The notes under the pieces: generated by a model
What the model was told of the DNA's origin: nothing
Database searches by the model: none
Seen by the model: only the letters and a program-made list of their open reading frames with translations
Position numbers and translations under genes: made by a program
Part shown: one piece after another, positions 35,318 through 44,634 of the stretch
Layout: each line of letters begins with the position of its first letter
How positions within the stretch are numbered: position 1 is the first letter of the stretch
Source of the DNA: Rhizobium redzepovicii
GTDB taxonomy: Bacteria; Pseudomonadota; Alphaproteobacteria; Rhizobiales; Rhizobiaceae
Reading direction: 5' to 3'
Assembly (NCBI RefSeq): GCF_019793435.1
Contig: NZ_JAILYH010000008.1
Location: 264,857-328,856 of the forward strand
Length of the DNA stretch: 64,000 nt

Positions 35318-36772
35318 ATGACAACTTCCGGCGTCCGCGTCCGCATCGCTCCCTCGCCGACCGGCGAGCCGCATGTCGGCACCGCTTACATCGCTCTCTT
35401 CAACTACCTTTTCGCCAAGAAGCACGGCGGCGAGTTCATCCTGCGCATCGAGGATACCGACGCGACGCGCTCGACCCCGGAATTCGAGACAAAGGTATTG
35501 GATGCCCTGAAATGGTGCGGGCTGGAATGGAAGGAAGGCCCTGATATCGGCGGTCCCTACGGTCCCTATCGCCAGTCCGACCGCAAGCCGATGTACCAGC
35601 CTTACGCTGAGGAACTGCTGGACAAGGGCCACGCCTTCCGCTGTTTCTGCACGCCCGCGCGTCTAGAACAGATGCGCGAGGCGCAGCGCGCCGCCGGCAA
35701 GCCGCCGAAATATGACGGCCTCTGCCTCAGCCTGACGGCCGAGGAAGTGACCTCGCGCATGGCAGCCGGCGAGACGACCGTCATCCGCATGAAGATCCCG
35801 GCTGAAGGCTCCTGCGACTTCACCGACGGCGTCTACGGCGATGTCTCCATCCCCTGGGATTCCGTCGACATGCAGGTGCTGATCAAGGCCGACGGCATGC
35901 CGACCTATCACATGGCCAACGTCATCGACGACCATCTGATGAAGATCACCCATGTGGCGCGCGGCGAGGAATGGCTGGCTTCGGTGCCGAAGCACATCCT
36001 GCTCTATCGCTATTTCGGCTGGGACCAGCCGGTCTTCATGCATCTGTCGCTGATGCGCAATGCCGACAAGTCCAAGCTGTCGAAGCGCAAGAACCCGACC
36101 TCGATCTCCTATTATTCGGCGCTCGGTTATATCCCCGAGGCGCTGATGAACTTCCTCGGCCTGTTCTTCATCCAGATCGCCGAAGGCGAAGAGCTGCTTA
36201 CGATGGACGAGCTGTCGGAAAAGTTCGACCCGGAGAACCTTTCCAAGGCCGGCGCGATCTTCGATATCCAGAAGCTCGACTGGCTGAACGGCCGCTGGAT
36301 CCGCGAGAAACTGTCCGAAGAGGAATTCCAGGCGCGGGTGCTCAGCTGGGCGATGGAAAACGACCGCCTGAAGGCGGGTCTCCGCCTGTCGCAGACGCGC
36401 ATTTCCAAGCTCGGCGAGCTGCCCGATCTCGCCGGTTTCCTGCTGAAGTCCGATCTCGGCCTGCAGCCGTCCGACTTCGCCAAGATCAAGTCTCCGCCGG
36501 AAGAGATCCTGGAGATCCTCAACACCGTTCAGCCGGATCTGGAAAAGATCCTGGAATGGAATGTCGAGACGATCGAGGCGGAGCTGCGCGCCGTTGCCGA
36601 CCGCATGGGCAAGAAGCTGAAGGTCGTGGTTTCGCCGCTCTTCGTCGCCGTGTCAGGCTCGTCGCGTTCGCTGCCGCTCTTCGATTCCATGGCGATCCTC
36701 GGCCGCTCCGTCGTGCGCCAGCGCCTGAAGCTCGCATCCCAGGCCGTCGCCGCCCTCGTCGGCTCGAAATGA
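35318..36772 (+). CDS. gltX: Glutamyl-tRNA synthetase
   Basis: The 484-residue class I synthetase charges tRNA with glutamate. VRIAPSPTGEPHVGTAYIAL carries the HIGH-type motif and KLSKRKNP the KMSKS loop. The length fits alphaproteobacterial GluRS, which often also misacylates tRNA-Gln for the amidotransferase route. The start MTTSGVRVRIAPSPTG is typical. It is followed after 109 bases by lysS; a short CCCTCCCC/GGGGAGGG hairpin lies between them. Confidence 0.96.
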   Translation: MTTSGVRVRIAPSPTGEPHVGTAYIALFNYLFAKKHGGEFILRIEDTDATRSTPEFETKVLDALKWCGLEWKEGPDIGGPYGPYRQSDRKPMYQPYAEELLDKGHAFRCFCTPARLEQMREAQRAAGKPPKYDGLCLSLTAEEVTSRMAAGETTVIRMKIPAEGSCDFTDGVYGDVSIPWDSVDMQVLIKADGMPTYHMANVIDDHLMKITHVARGEEWLASVPKHILLYRYFGWDQPVFMHLSLMRNADKSKLSKRKNPTSISYYSALGYIPEALMNFLGLFFIQIAEGEELLTMDELSEKFDPENLSKAGAIFDIQKLDWLNGRWIREKLSEEEFQARVLSWAMENDRLKAGLRLSQTRISKLGELPDLAGFLLKSDLGLQPSDFAKIKSPPEEILEILNTVQPDLEKILEWNVETIEAELRAVADRMGKKLKVVVSPLFVAVSGSSRSLPLFDSMAILGRSVVRQRLKLASQAVAALVGSK

Positions 36773-36781
36773 CAGCCGAAG

Positions 36782-36802
36782 CCCTCCCCCTTGTGGGGAG
36801 GG
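36782..36802. repeat. Short GC hairpin between gltX and lysS
   Basis: CCCTCCCC (36782-36789) pairs with GGGGAGGG (36795-36802) over a 5-base loop just after the gltX stop. Its arms match part of the longer inverted repeat at 41677-41823. It lacks a T run. Confidence 0.55.
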
Positions 36803-36881
36803 TCAGGCCGAGCCAGCCGCCGCGCTTCGAACCGCGGAAGCATTGATTTAGAATTCGTGCCGCATCGATGAGGCGAATGAC

Positions 36882-38375
36882 ATGAACGACAAGACCGAAA
36901 ACACCCTTTCCTCCGACGTGACTGAGGTGCGCGCCCAGAAGCTGAAGCTGCTGCGCGAGCAGATCGGCGACGTCTATCCGGCGCATTTCCACCGGACGCT
37001 GACCAATGCCGAGCTTGGCGCCAAGTACGAATCTCTGGAACCCGACGTCGAGACGCAGGATGTCGTCACTGTCGCCGGCCGCGTCTATTCCTCGCGCAAC
37101 TCCGGCATGTTCATGGATATTCATGACGCCTCCGGCAAGATCCAGATCTTCTCGCACAAGGACGTCACCGGCGAGGAAGCCCGCGCTTTGCTGCCGATGA
37201 TCGACATCGGCGACATCATCGGCGTCACCGGCATCGTGCGCCGCACCAAGCGCGGCGAGCTGACGATCAACGCCCAGAAGATCGAGATGCTGACCAAGTC
37301 GCTGCTGCCGATGCCCGAGAAATGGCACGGCCTCTCCGACATCGAGCTGCGTTATCGCAAGCGCCATCTCGACATCATGACCAACGAGGATTCGAAGCTT
37401 CGCTTCCAGCAGCGCTCGAAGATCGTCTCCGGCATCCGCCGCTTCATGGAGAATGACGGCTTCATGGAAGTCGAGACGCCGATGCTGCAATCGATCTATG
37501 GCGGCGCCACCGCCGAGCCGTTCAAGACGCATCACAACACGCTAAAGCTCGACATGTATCTGCGCATCGCGCCGGAACTGTTCCTGAAGCGCACGCTGGT
37601 CTCCGGCCTCACCGACAAGGTCTTCGAGATCAACCGCAACTTCCGCAACGAAGGCGTCTCCACCCGGCACAATCCCGAATTCACGATGATGGAGTGTTAT
37701 TGGGCCTATGCCGATTACGAGGACATGATGGACCTCGTCGAGCGGCTGTTCGAAACCCTGGCGCTCTCCATTCATGGCACCGCCGAATTCGATTTCGGCG
37801 ACAAGCAGCTGTCCTTCAAGGGTCCGTTCAAGCGCGTGCCGATGCCTGACGCCGTCAAGCAAGCGACCGGCATCGATTTCCTTGCGATCAAAACCGACGA
37901 GGAAGCACGCACTGCTGCCAAGGCTGTCGGCTTCGCGGTCGAGAAGGATTGGACCTGGGGCGAGTGCCTTGCCTTCATCTTCGAGGAAAAGGTTGAATCC
38001 ACACTGATCCAGCCGTCCCATGTCACGCATTTCCCGAAGGACATCTCGCCCTTCGCCAAGGAAGTGCCGGGCGAGCCGCGCCTGGTCGAGCGCTTCGAGA
38101 CCTATTGCAACGCCTGGGAACTCGGCAACGCCTTCTCCGAGCTCAACGATCCCGAAGAGCAGCGCCGCCGCATGGTCGAGCAGCTCGAACAGGCCCATGC
38201 CCGCGGCGAAAAGGAAAAGCAGCTGGACGAGGAATTCCTCGACGCGATCGACCAGGGCATGCCCCCGGCGGGCGGCCTCGGCATCGGCGTCGACCGCCTG
38301 ATCATGCTTTTGACCAACGCCCCGTCGATCCGCGACGTCATCCTCTTCCCAGCCCGCCGCAACAAGGCCGACTGA
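36882..38375 (+). CDS. lysS: Lysyl-tRNA synthetase, class II
   Basis: The 497-residue class II enzyme has an N-terminal OB-fold anticodon domain (VVTVAGRVYSSRNSGMFMDI) and a catalytic core with motif 2 (FRNEGVSTRHNPEFTMMECY) and motif 3 (GLGIGVDRLIMLLTN). It attaches lysine to tRNA-Lys. The start MNDKTENTLSSDVTEVRAQKL fits the family. Some alphaproteobacteria use the unrelated class I enzyme; this genome has the class II form here. A strong terminator follows 25 bases after the stop. Confidence 0.96.
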   Translation: MNDKTENTLSSDVTEVRAQKLKLLREQIGDVYPAHFHRTLTNAELGAKYESLEPDVETQDVVTVAGRVYSSRNSGMFMDIHDASGKIQIFSHKDVTGEEARALLPMIDIGDIIGVTGIVRRTKRGELTINAQKIEMLTKSLLPMPEKWHGLSDIELRYRKRHLDIMTNEDSKLRFQQRSKIVSGIRRFMENDGFMEVETPMLQSIYGGATAEPFKTHHNTLKLDMYLRIAPELFLKRTLVSGLTDKVFEINRNFRNEGVSTRHNPEFTMMECYWAYADYEDMMDLVERLFETLALSIHGTAEFDFGDKQLSFKGPFKRVPMPDAVKQATGIDFLAIKTDEEARTAAKAVGFAVEKDWTWGECLAFIFEEKVESTLIQPSHVTHFPKDISPFAKEVPGEPRLVERFETYCNAWELGNAFSELNDPEEQRRRMVEQLEQAHARGEKEKQLDEEFLDAIDQGMPPAGGLGIGVDRLIMLLTNAPSIRDVILFPARRNKAD

Positions 38376-38400
38376 CGGGAATAAACGTCAAAACAAAATA

Positions 38401-38430
38401 AGCGGAGTGCCGACCGGCGCTCCGCTTTTT
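38401..38430 (+). terminator. Rho-independent terminator after lysS
   Basis: AGCGGAGTGCC (38401-38411) pairs with GGCGCTCCGCT (38416-38426) with one G-T pair and a 4-base loop, followed by TTTTT (38426-38430). It ends the gltX-lysS transcript. Confidence 0.92.
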
Positions 38431-38533
38431 AGAGCAATTCCAGGAAAAGTGCGAAGCGGTTATCCGTCCGGAATTGCGTTAAAATAAAAGCTTAGAGCGG
38501 TTCTGCGCTTCCGTGAAAAGCTAAACCGCTCTA
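38431..38533. repeat. Intergenic hairpin repeat, copy 7 (two hairpins)
   Basis: The first part, AGAGCAATTCC...GGAATTGC around GGAAAAGTGCGAAGCGGTTATCC, shares the family core. The second pairs TAGAGCGGTT (38493-38502) with AACCGCTCTA (38524-38533). It ends 11 bases from the stop of the convergent gene. Confidence 0.75.
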
Positions 38534-38543
38534 TGCCTCTCGT

Positions 38544-39284
38544 TCAGTGGGTCTTTGGCGCTTCCGCCGGCGGTTCTTCAGCCGGTGCCTCGGCCACCAC
38601 ATCGGTGCCGGCGCCCTCGGCGGTCGGCACCGTTTCGCTTTCGGCGGCCGGTGCTGCGCCATGCGCGCCGCCTGCGGCCTTCTTGCCATTTTCCTCACTC
38701 TTGGTCGAGCCGACGGCGACCGGGTCGACGCAATCCTCGGGATCCTTGAAACCGGCGCTGATCATAGCGATCTCATCCACCGGCAGATCGATCCGCTCGC
38801 CGAAGAACAGCCCGTTTTCACTGGCCCTGCCGTCATAGTAGCGCGCGGTATAGGACTTGTCGTCGAGGCCGGGAACGGTCTTGTCGGGATGCGGGATATA
38901 GACGACATCGGCGCCGATTGCCCGGCCGCGAATGTCGGCGCGCAATGTCGGGCCGTTCTCGTCGAGCACGACCACCTGGACCAGATCCGGTTTCTGCGCG
39001 GCATAAACCGCCTGGGCGACACGAAGCGCTGTCCTGACGCGGGTCATCCCGTCGGTCGGTTCGGTCTTGATGTATTTGCGCACCCAGATGTGGTTCTGCT
39101 TCCGGATCGTCACCAGATTGACGTCGCTGCATTCGAGTCCGTAGCCGCCACCGGCGGCACCGATCAGCCTGTCCTTGCCGACATAGACGGCCGCGCCGCC
39201 GGAAACGCCCGCCAGAAGAGCGACTCCACCGATGATGATTGCCAATTTCCGGGAAGGCCGGAACATGCGCAGTAAGGCCTTCAC
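38544..39284 (-). CDS. Hypothetical membrane-anchored protein with Ala/Glu/Pro-rich tail
   Basis: I do not recognise the family. About 246 residues from a GTG preceded by GGAG. A single hydrophobic segment near the N-terminus (LAIIIGGVALLAGVSGGAAVYVG) suggests a signal anchor; the middle is a compact soluble region (VNLVTIRKQNHIWVRKYI; AQKPDLVQVVVLDENGPTL); the last 45 residues are low-complexity and rich in Ala, Glu and Pro. Its neighbours are lysS (convergent) and a LysR gene (divergent), giving no functional hint. Confidence 0.75.
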   Translation of the reverse strand: MKALLRMFRPSRKLAIIIGGVALLAGVSGGAAVYVGKDRLIGAAGGGYGLECSDVNLVTIRKQNHIWVRKYIKTEPTDGMTRVRTALRVAQAVYAAQKPDLVQVVVLDENGPTLRADIRGRAIGADVVYIPHPDKTVPGLDDKSYTARYYDGRASENGLFFGERIDLPVDEIAMISAGFKDPEDCVDPVAVGSTKSEENGKKAAGGAHGAAPAAESETVPTAEGAGTDVVAEAPAEEPPAEAPKTH

Positions 39285-39463
39285 GCCAACTGCTCCGCCA
39301 TCTGAAACTCCAACGCAGGACAAGTGCTGATAATGCTAAGGAAATGACGTTTCCGAAAGTTTAAGTGAGGGTGCGAAGCCTGCGCCATTTTGAGAAAAGA
39401 CCAAAAAAGGTCCGCTTTTTTCAGCCGCTTGCCACGGCCTGTTTCGCCATGCTCTAAACGCTG

Positions 39464-40372
39464 ATGGCCTTCACGCTTCGCCAGGTTCAATATTTTGTCG
39501 CCGTCGCCGAACAGGGCTCGGTAACGCGCGCCGCGCAGAACCTGTCGATCTCGCAATCCTCGGTGACGGAGGCGCTGAAAGAGCTTGAAACCGACCTCGG
39601 CGTTGCGCTCTTCGAGCGCCATCCGCGCGGCCTGACGATCACCCATAACGGCCACCAGTTCCTGCGTCACGCGACGAAGATTCTGGCCTCCGTCTCCGAT
39701 GCGCGCACCAGCTTTTCCGGCCAGCAAAGCGCGCTTTCCGGCACGCTGAACATCGGCGTCACCTCGCTTGTCGCCGGCTATGTGCTCTCCGACCTCCTCG
39801 CGCGATACCGGCGCGCCTGCCCGGGCATCGAGGTCAGCGCCATCGAGGATAATGGCGGGTACCTCGAACATCTCCTGGTCGGCGGCGAACTCGACGTCGC
39901 CGTCATGGTGATCTCGAACCTGCGCGACCGCATGGCGCTGCAGGCCGAGATCCTCGAAACCTCGCCCTATCGGCTCTGGCTGCCGATGGGCCATCCGCTG
40001 GTATCGGCCGACATCATCTCGGTCGCCGACATCGCCCGCGAACCGCTGATCATGCTGACGGTCGACGAAATCGAGGAGAATACCGGCAAGCTGCTTTCGG
40101 CCCTCGGCGCCCGCCCGCACGTCGCCTTCCGCACCCGCTCGGTGGAAGCGGTGCGCAGCCTGGTTGCCACAGGCGCCGGCGTGGCGCTGCTGCCCGATCT
40201 CGTCTACCGCCCGTGGTCGCTCGAAGGCGACCGGATCGAAAGCCGCGACGTCTCCGGATCGTTGCCGGTCGTCCAGGTCGGCATGGTCTGGCGCAAGGGC
40301 TCCAGCCTGCCGCAGGCCGCACGCGATTTCGTCGGCATCGCCGAGAGTCTCCGCTCCGGCCGCATCCGCTGA
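39464..40372 (+). CDS. LysR family regulator, likely of the polyamine/aldehyde operon
   Basis: The 302-residue protein starts FTLRQVQYFVAVAEQGSVTRAAQNLSIS, a complete LysR helix-turn-helix, followed by the effector domain (SGTLNIGVTSLVAGYVLSD). It is on the same strand as, and 118 bases before, the ABC transporter/aldehyde dehydrogenase operon, so it may control it. In E. coli the equivalent operon is preceded by a different regulator type (YdcR). No clear ribosome binding site precedes the ATG. Confidence 0.9.
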   Translation: MAFTLRQVQYFVAVAEQGSVTRAAQNLSISQSSVTEALKELETDLGVALFERHPRGLTITHNGHQFLRHATKILASVSDARTSFSGQQSALSGTLNIGVTSLVAGYVLSDLLARYRRACPGIEVSAIEDNGGYLEHLLVGGELDVAVMVISNLRDRMALQAEILETSPYRLWLPMGHPLVSADIISVADIAREPLIMLTVDEIEENTGKLLSALGARPHVAFRTRSVEAVRSLVATGAGVALLPDLVYRPWSLEGDRIESRDVSGSLPVVQVGMVWRKGSSLPQAARDFVGIAESLRSGRIR

Positions 40373-40489
40373 TATCGGAATTTCCGATAACGCCTTTCTG
40401 ATAAATGAATTTGCGAAAGCGGTTTTTTCGGCTCACCTTCTTCCTAGGGAACAAACCGCCACGGAAAGTGGCACCAGACCGGGAGACTG

Positions 40490-41653
40490 ATGATGACGCA
40501 TCTCTTGAAATCCTGCACGGCAGGACTCGCCTGCCTGAGCTTCGCGACACAGGTGATCGCCGCCGAACCGCTGAAGGCGCTCGGCAAGGGCGAAGGAGCA
40601 GTCAGCATCGTCGCCTGGGCCGGCTATATCGAACGCGGCGAGACCGACAAGAACTATGACTGGGTCACCGATTTCGAAAAGGAGACGGGCTGCAAGGTCT
40701 CCGTCAAGACCGCCGCCACCTCGGATGAAATGGTATCGCTGATGAACGAGGGCGGCTTCGACCTTGTCACGGCATCGGGCGACGCATCGCTGCGCCTCAT
40801 CGCCGGCAAACGTGTCCAGCCGATCAACACCGATCTGATCCCGAGCTTCAAGACCGTCGACGAGCGCCTGCAGAAAGGCCCGTGGTATACGGTCGGCGAC
40901 GTGCATTACGGCGTGCCCTATCTCTGGGGGCCGAATGTGCTGATGTATAATACCGACGCCTTCAAGGACAAGGCGCCGACCAGCTGGAACGTCGTCTTCG
41001 AGGAGCAGACCCTGCCGGACGGCAAGTCGAACAAGGGCCGCGTCCAGGCCTATGACGGCGCGATCTATCTCGCCGACGCCGCCCTCTATCTGATGGCCCA
41101 CAAGCCGGATCTGGGCATCAAGGATCCTTACGAACTGACCGAAGACCAGTACAAGGCGGCCCTCGACCTGCTGCGCGGCCAGCGCAAGCTCGTCTCCCGC
41201 TACTGGCACGATGCAATGATCCAGATCGACGACTTCAAGAACGAAGGCGTCGTCGCTTCCGGTTCCTGGCCCTTCCAGGTGAACCTGCTGCAGGCCGACA
41301 AGCAGAAGATCGCCTCCACCTTCCCGGATGAAGGCGTCACCGGCTGGGCCGACACCACCATGCTGCACGCCGACAGCGAACACCCGAACTGCGCCTATAT
41401 GTGGATGGAACATTCGCTGCAGGCCAAGGTCCAGGGCGACGCCGCCGCCTGGTTCGGCGCTGTCCCCTCGGTTCCCGCCGCCTGCAAGGGCAACGAATTG
41501 ATGGGCGACGCCGGCTGCGCCACCAACGGCTTCGATCACTTCGACAAGATCAAGTTCTGGAAAACCCCGGTCGCCAAATGCGCGACACAGAGCGAATGCG
41601 TGCCCTATCATCGCTGGGTGTCGGATTATATTGGCGTGATTGGCGGACGGTAA
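40490..41653 (+). CDS. Periplasmic polyamine-type ABC transporter binding protein (YdcS/PotD family)
   Basis: The 387-residue protein has a signal peptide ending VIAAEP and the PotD-like fold (VSIVAWAGYIERG; WVTDFEKETGCKVSVKTAATSDEM; HYGVPYLWGPNVLMYNTD). It should bind putrescine, spermidine or a similar amine. Extra C-terminal cysteines (ACKGNELMGDAGC; KCATQSEC) could form disulfides. GGGAGA precedes tandem ATGs. It is the first gene of a five-gene operon, separated from the ATPase gene by a long inverted repeat. Confidence 0.9.
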   Translation: MMTHLLKSCTAGLACLSFATQVIAAEPLKALGKGEGAVSIVAWAGYIERGETDKNYDWVTDFEKETGCKVSVKTAATSDEMVSLMNEGGFDLVTASGDASLRLIAGKRVQPINTDLIPSFKTVDERLQKGPWYTVGDVHYGVPYLWGPNVLMYNTDAFKDKAPTSWNVVFEEQTLPDGKSNKGRVQAYDGAIYLADAALYLMAHKPDLGIKDPYELTEDQYKAALDLLRGQRKLVSRYWHDAMIQIDDFKNEGVVASGSWPFQVNLLQADKQKIASTFPDEGVTGWADTTMLHADSEHPNCAYMWMEHSLQAKVQGDAAAWFGAVPSVPAACKGNELMGDAGCATNGFDHFDKIKFWKTPVAKCATQSECVPYHRWVSDYIGVIGGR

Positions 41654-41676
41654 TAGCCAGGTCAGCTTGTGTGGTT

Positions 41677-41823
41677 GAAGACCCCGCCCCGAACCCCTCC
41701 CCACAAGCGGGAGGGGCGACAAGTGGCACCGCCGAATCCTGCCGAAACACCAAGGTATTTGCGAAACGGTACGGCAGGTTAAGCCCCTCCCCCTTGTGGG
41801 GAGGGGTTTGGGGCGGGGTCTTC
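41677..41823. repeat. Long GC-rich inverted repeat inside the polyamine transport operon
   Basis: A 31-base arm at 41677-41707 is the reverse complement of 41793-41823 with 30 of 31 positions matching; key ends are GAAGACCCCGCCCC and GGGGCGGGGTCTTC. It fills the space between the binding protein stop (41653) and the ATPase start (41874). It could protect the upstream mRNA or attenuate the downstream genes. Confidence 0.85.
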
Positions 41824-41873
41824 ACTGGCCAAGACCAAAGCCCTCTATGAACATGAAAGGCCCGGAGCTCCCA

Positions 41874-42860
41874 ATGACGTCAGCCGTCCGCTTCCAGCAG
41901 GTATCGCGCCATTTTGGCCAGGTTCGCGCCGTCGACGGCGTCGATCTCGAGATCGCGCCGGGCGAATTCTTCGCCATGCTCGGTCCGTCCGGCTCCGGCA
42001 AGACGACGTGCCTGAGATTGATCGCCGGCTTCGAGCAGCCGAGTGCCGGCCATATCCAGATCTTCGGCGAGACGGCCGACGGCGTTCCGCCCTATCGCCG
42101 CAACGTCAACACTGTGTTCCAGGACTACGCGCTCTTCCCGCATCTGAACATTCTCGACAATGTCGCCTACGGGCTGATGGTCAAGGGCGTCGGCAAGGCG
42201 GAGCGGATGAAGGCGGCGGGCGATGCCCTGGAGCTTGTCAAGCTGCCGGGCTATGGCGCACGCCGCCCCGGTCAGCTGTCCGGCGGCCAGCGGCAGCGCG
42301 TGGCACTCGCCCGCGCCCTCGTCAACAAGCCGAAGGTGCTGCTGCTCGACGAGCCGCTCGGCGCGCTGGACCTGAAACTGCGCGAGCAGATGCAGGAGGA
42401 GTTGAAGAGCCTGCAGCGCGCGCTCGGCATCACCTTCGTCTTCGTGACGCATGATCAGGGCGAAGCATTGTCCATGGCCGATCGTGTCGCCGTCTTCAAC
42501 AATGGCAACATCGTCCAGGAAGGCACGCCGCAGGATATCTACCGCCGCCCGAAGACCCGCTTCGTCGCCGATTTCGTCGGCTCCTCGAATGTTATCGCGC
42601 CGGAGCTGATGGCCGCGCTCGGCGGCGAGAAACGCTGGGCGAGCTTGCGGCCCGAAGCGATCCGCCTGGCAGGCGACGGCATCGAGGCCACAGTCGAACA
42701 TGCGAGTTTCCTCGGTGCCGCCACCCGTCTCGGCGTCGATCTCAGGGGCAGCCGGCTGCATGTGATGCTGCCGGCTGGCGCGCCTGTGCCTGATGTCGGC
42801 ACCGGTATCCGCCTCGCCTGGCAGCCTGCCGATATCCATTACATGGACGATGCGGCATGA
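41874..42860 (+). CDS. Polyamine-type ABC transporter ATPase (YdcT/PotA family)
   Basis: The 328-residue ATPase has Walker A GPSGSGKTTCLRLIAG (about residues 39-54), Q-loop VFQDYALFPHLNI, signature [15 protein letters not shown], Walker B VLLLDEPLGALD and a C-terminal TOBE-like domain. CGGAGC lies seven bases before the ATG at 41874; the in-frame extension upstream runs back into the repeat and was dropped. Its stop overlaps the next start (ATGA at 42857), showing tight coupling to the permease. Confidence 0.93.
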   Translation: MTSAVRFQQVSRHFGQVRAVDGVDLEIAPGEFFAMLGPSGSGKTTCLRLIAGFEQPSAGHIQIFGETADGVPPYRRNVNTVFQDYALFPHLNILDNVAYGLMVKGVGKAERMKAAGDALELVKLPGYGARRPGQLSGGQRQRVALARALVNKPKVLLLDEPLGALDLKLREQMQEELKSLQRALGITFVFVTHDQGEALSMADRVAVFNNGNIVQEGTPQDIYRRPKTRFVADFVGSSNVIAPELMAALGGEKRWASLRPEAIRLAGDGIEATVEHASFLGAATRLGVDLRGSRLHVMLPAGAPVPDVGTGIRLAWQPADIHYMDDAA

Positions 42861-43819
42861 CAGCGCTCACCATCTCCAACGCCAAGACATCGATCCTTCC
42901 CGGCCGCAGCGGTTTCTTCGGCCGGATGTCGGATGTCTTCTGGCGGCACCCGAAGTTGTTGCTTTTCCTGATGCTGACGCCGCCGCTGCTCTGGCTCGGC
43001 ATCATCTACATCGGCTCGCTGATCGCCCTGCTCTTGCAGAGCTTCTTTTCGATCGACGATTTTTCCGGCCTGGTAAATTACGAATTCACACTCTCGACCT
43101 ACGCCCAGTTGCTGAGCCCGACGAATTTCGACATCATCATCCGCACGGTCGTGATGGCCGCGCTCGTCACCATCGCTTCCGCACTGATCGCCTTTCCGAT
43201 CGCCTATTACGCGGCACGTTATGCGCAAGGCAAATGGAAGGTACTCTTCTATCTCGGCGTCATGTTGCCGCTCTGGTCGAGCTATCTCGTCAAGGTGTAC
43301 GCCTGGAAGCTGATCCTCGCCAAGGAAGGCATCCTCACCTGGATCTTCGAGAGGCTACATCTCTCCTGGCTGCTCGACGGCATCCTCAATCTGCCCGTCG
43401 TCGGCGGCAATTCGCTCTCGGTGAGCTACCTTGGCACCTTCATCGTCTTCGTCTACATCTGGCTTCCCTATATGATCCTGCCGACGCAGGCGGCCCTCGA
43501 ACGTGTGCCAGGCAACCTGATCGAGGCCTCGGCCGATCTCGGCGCCACGCCGCGCCAGACCTTCCGCACCGTGCTGCTGCCCTTGGCGCTGCCCGGCATC
43601 GTCGCCGGTTCGATCTTCACCTTCTCGCTGACATTGGGCGACTACATCATCCCGCAGATCATCGGCTCGTCCAGGCTGTTCATCGGCCAGGCCGTCTACG
43701 CCCAGCAGGGAACCGCCGGCAACGTGCCGCTCGCTGCCGCCTTCTCCGTCGTGCCGATCGTCATCATGGCGCTTTACCTGTCGCTCGCCAAAAAGCTGGG
43801 GGCCTTCGATGCGCTCTGA
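42857..43819 (+). CDS. Polyamine-type ABC transporter permease (YdcU/PotB family)
   Basis: The 320-residue membrane protein has about six helices with a long loop after the first ([23 protein letters not shown]), the MetI-like permease core and the EAA loop ([29 protein letters not shown]). It pairs with the next permease to form the import channel. Both ends overlap the neighbours, by 4 bases upstream and 11 downstream. Confidence 0.93.
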   Translation: MTALTISNAKTSILPGRSGFFGRMSDVFWRHPKLLLFLMLTPPLLWLGIIYIGSLIALLLQSFFSIDDFSGLVNYEFTLSTYAQLLSPTNFDIIIRTVVMAALVTIASALIAFPIAYYAARYAQGKWKVLFYLGVMLPLWSSYLVKVYAWKLILAKEGILTWIFERLHLSWLLDGILNLPVVGGNSLSVSYLGTFIVFVYIWLPYMILPTQAALERVPGNLIEASADLGATPRQTFRTVLLPLALPGIVAGSIFTFSLTLGDYIIPQIIGSSRLFIGQAVYAQQGTAGNVPLAAAFSVVPIVIMALYLSLAKKLGAFDAL

Positions 43820-44621
43820 CCTCAAGAGATCGCCGCTGCCCTTGAAGATCGCTGCCACCGGCGGGCTGCTCTTCCTGCACCTGCCGATCCTGCTGATCTT
43901 CGTCTATGCCTTCACCATCGAGGAGAAGAGCTATCAATGGCCGCCGCCCGGCCTGACGCTGCAATGGTTCGCTGTCGCCTGGAATCGGCCGGACGTCTGG
44001 TCGGCGCTTGGCCTTTCCGTGCAGGTCGCCGTCATCGCCAGCGCGATCGCGCTCATCCTCGGCACACTCTGCGCGGCTGCCGTCAGCCAGACGAAGTTCT
44101 TCGGCCGCGAGGCGATCTCACTGCTGGTCATCCTGCCGATCGCGCTTCCCGGCATCATCACCGGCATTGCGCTGCGCTCCGCCTTCAGTCTGTTCGACAT
44201 CCCCTTTTCGGTCTGGACCATCGTGCTCGGCCACGCCACCTTCTGCGTGGTCGTCGTCTACAACAATGCGGTCGCCCGCTTCCGGCGCACCTCCGGCTCG
44301 CTGATCGAGGCGTCGATGGATCTCGGCGCCGACGGCTTCCAGACCTTCCGCCATGTCATCCTGCCGAATATCGGCACCGCCCTTCTCGCTGGCGGCATGC
44401 TGGCTTTCGCATTGTCCTTCGACGAGGTCATCGTCACCACCTTCACTGGGGGCCAGCAATCGACTCTGCCGATCTGGATGCTCGAAGAGCTCATCCGCCC
44501 GCGCCAGCGGCCCGTCACCAATGTGGTCGCCATGCTCGTGGTGCTCGTCACCTTTCTGCCGATCCTGGCAGCCTATTACCTCACCCGCGACGGCGACCAG
44601 ATTGCCGGCGCTGGCAAATAA
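43809..44621 (+). CDS. Polyamine-type ABC transporter permease (YdcV/PotC family)
   Basis: The 270-residue membrane protein has six helices and the EAA loop [25 protein letters not shown], as in PotC. The N-terminal helix [20 protein letters not shown] and the C-terminal [15 protein letters not shown] match the family. It completes the channel and is followed after 13 bases by the aldehyde dehydrogenase gene. Confidence 0.93.
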   Translation: MRSDLKRSPLPLKIAATGGLLFLHLPILLIFVYAFTIEEKSYQWPPPGLTLQWFAVAWNRPDVWSALGLSVQVAVIASAIALILGTLCAAAVSQTKFFGREAISLLVILPIALPGIITGIALRSAFSLFDIPFSVWTIVLGHATFCVVVVYNNAVARFRRTSGSLIEASMDLGADGFQTFRHVILPNIGTALLAGGMLAFALSFDEVIVTTFTGGQQSTLPIWMLEELIRPRQRPVTNVVAMLVVLVTFLPILAAYYLTRDGDQIAGAGK

Positions 44622-44634
44622 CAGGGAGAACATC

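Noticed and set aside
44353..44634. N-terminal extension of the aldehyde dehydrogenase frame
   Set aside because: It lies inside the permease gene in another frame; the ATG at 44635 has a good ribosome binding site and fits the family length.
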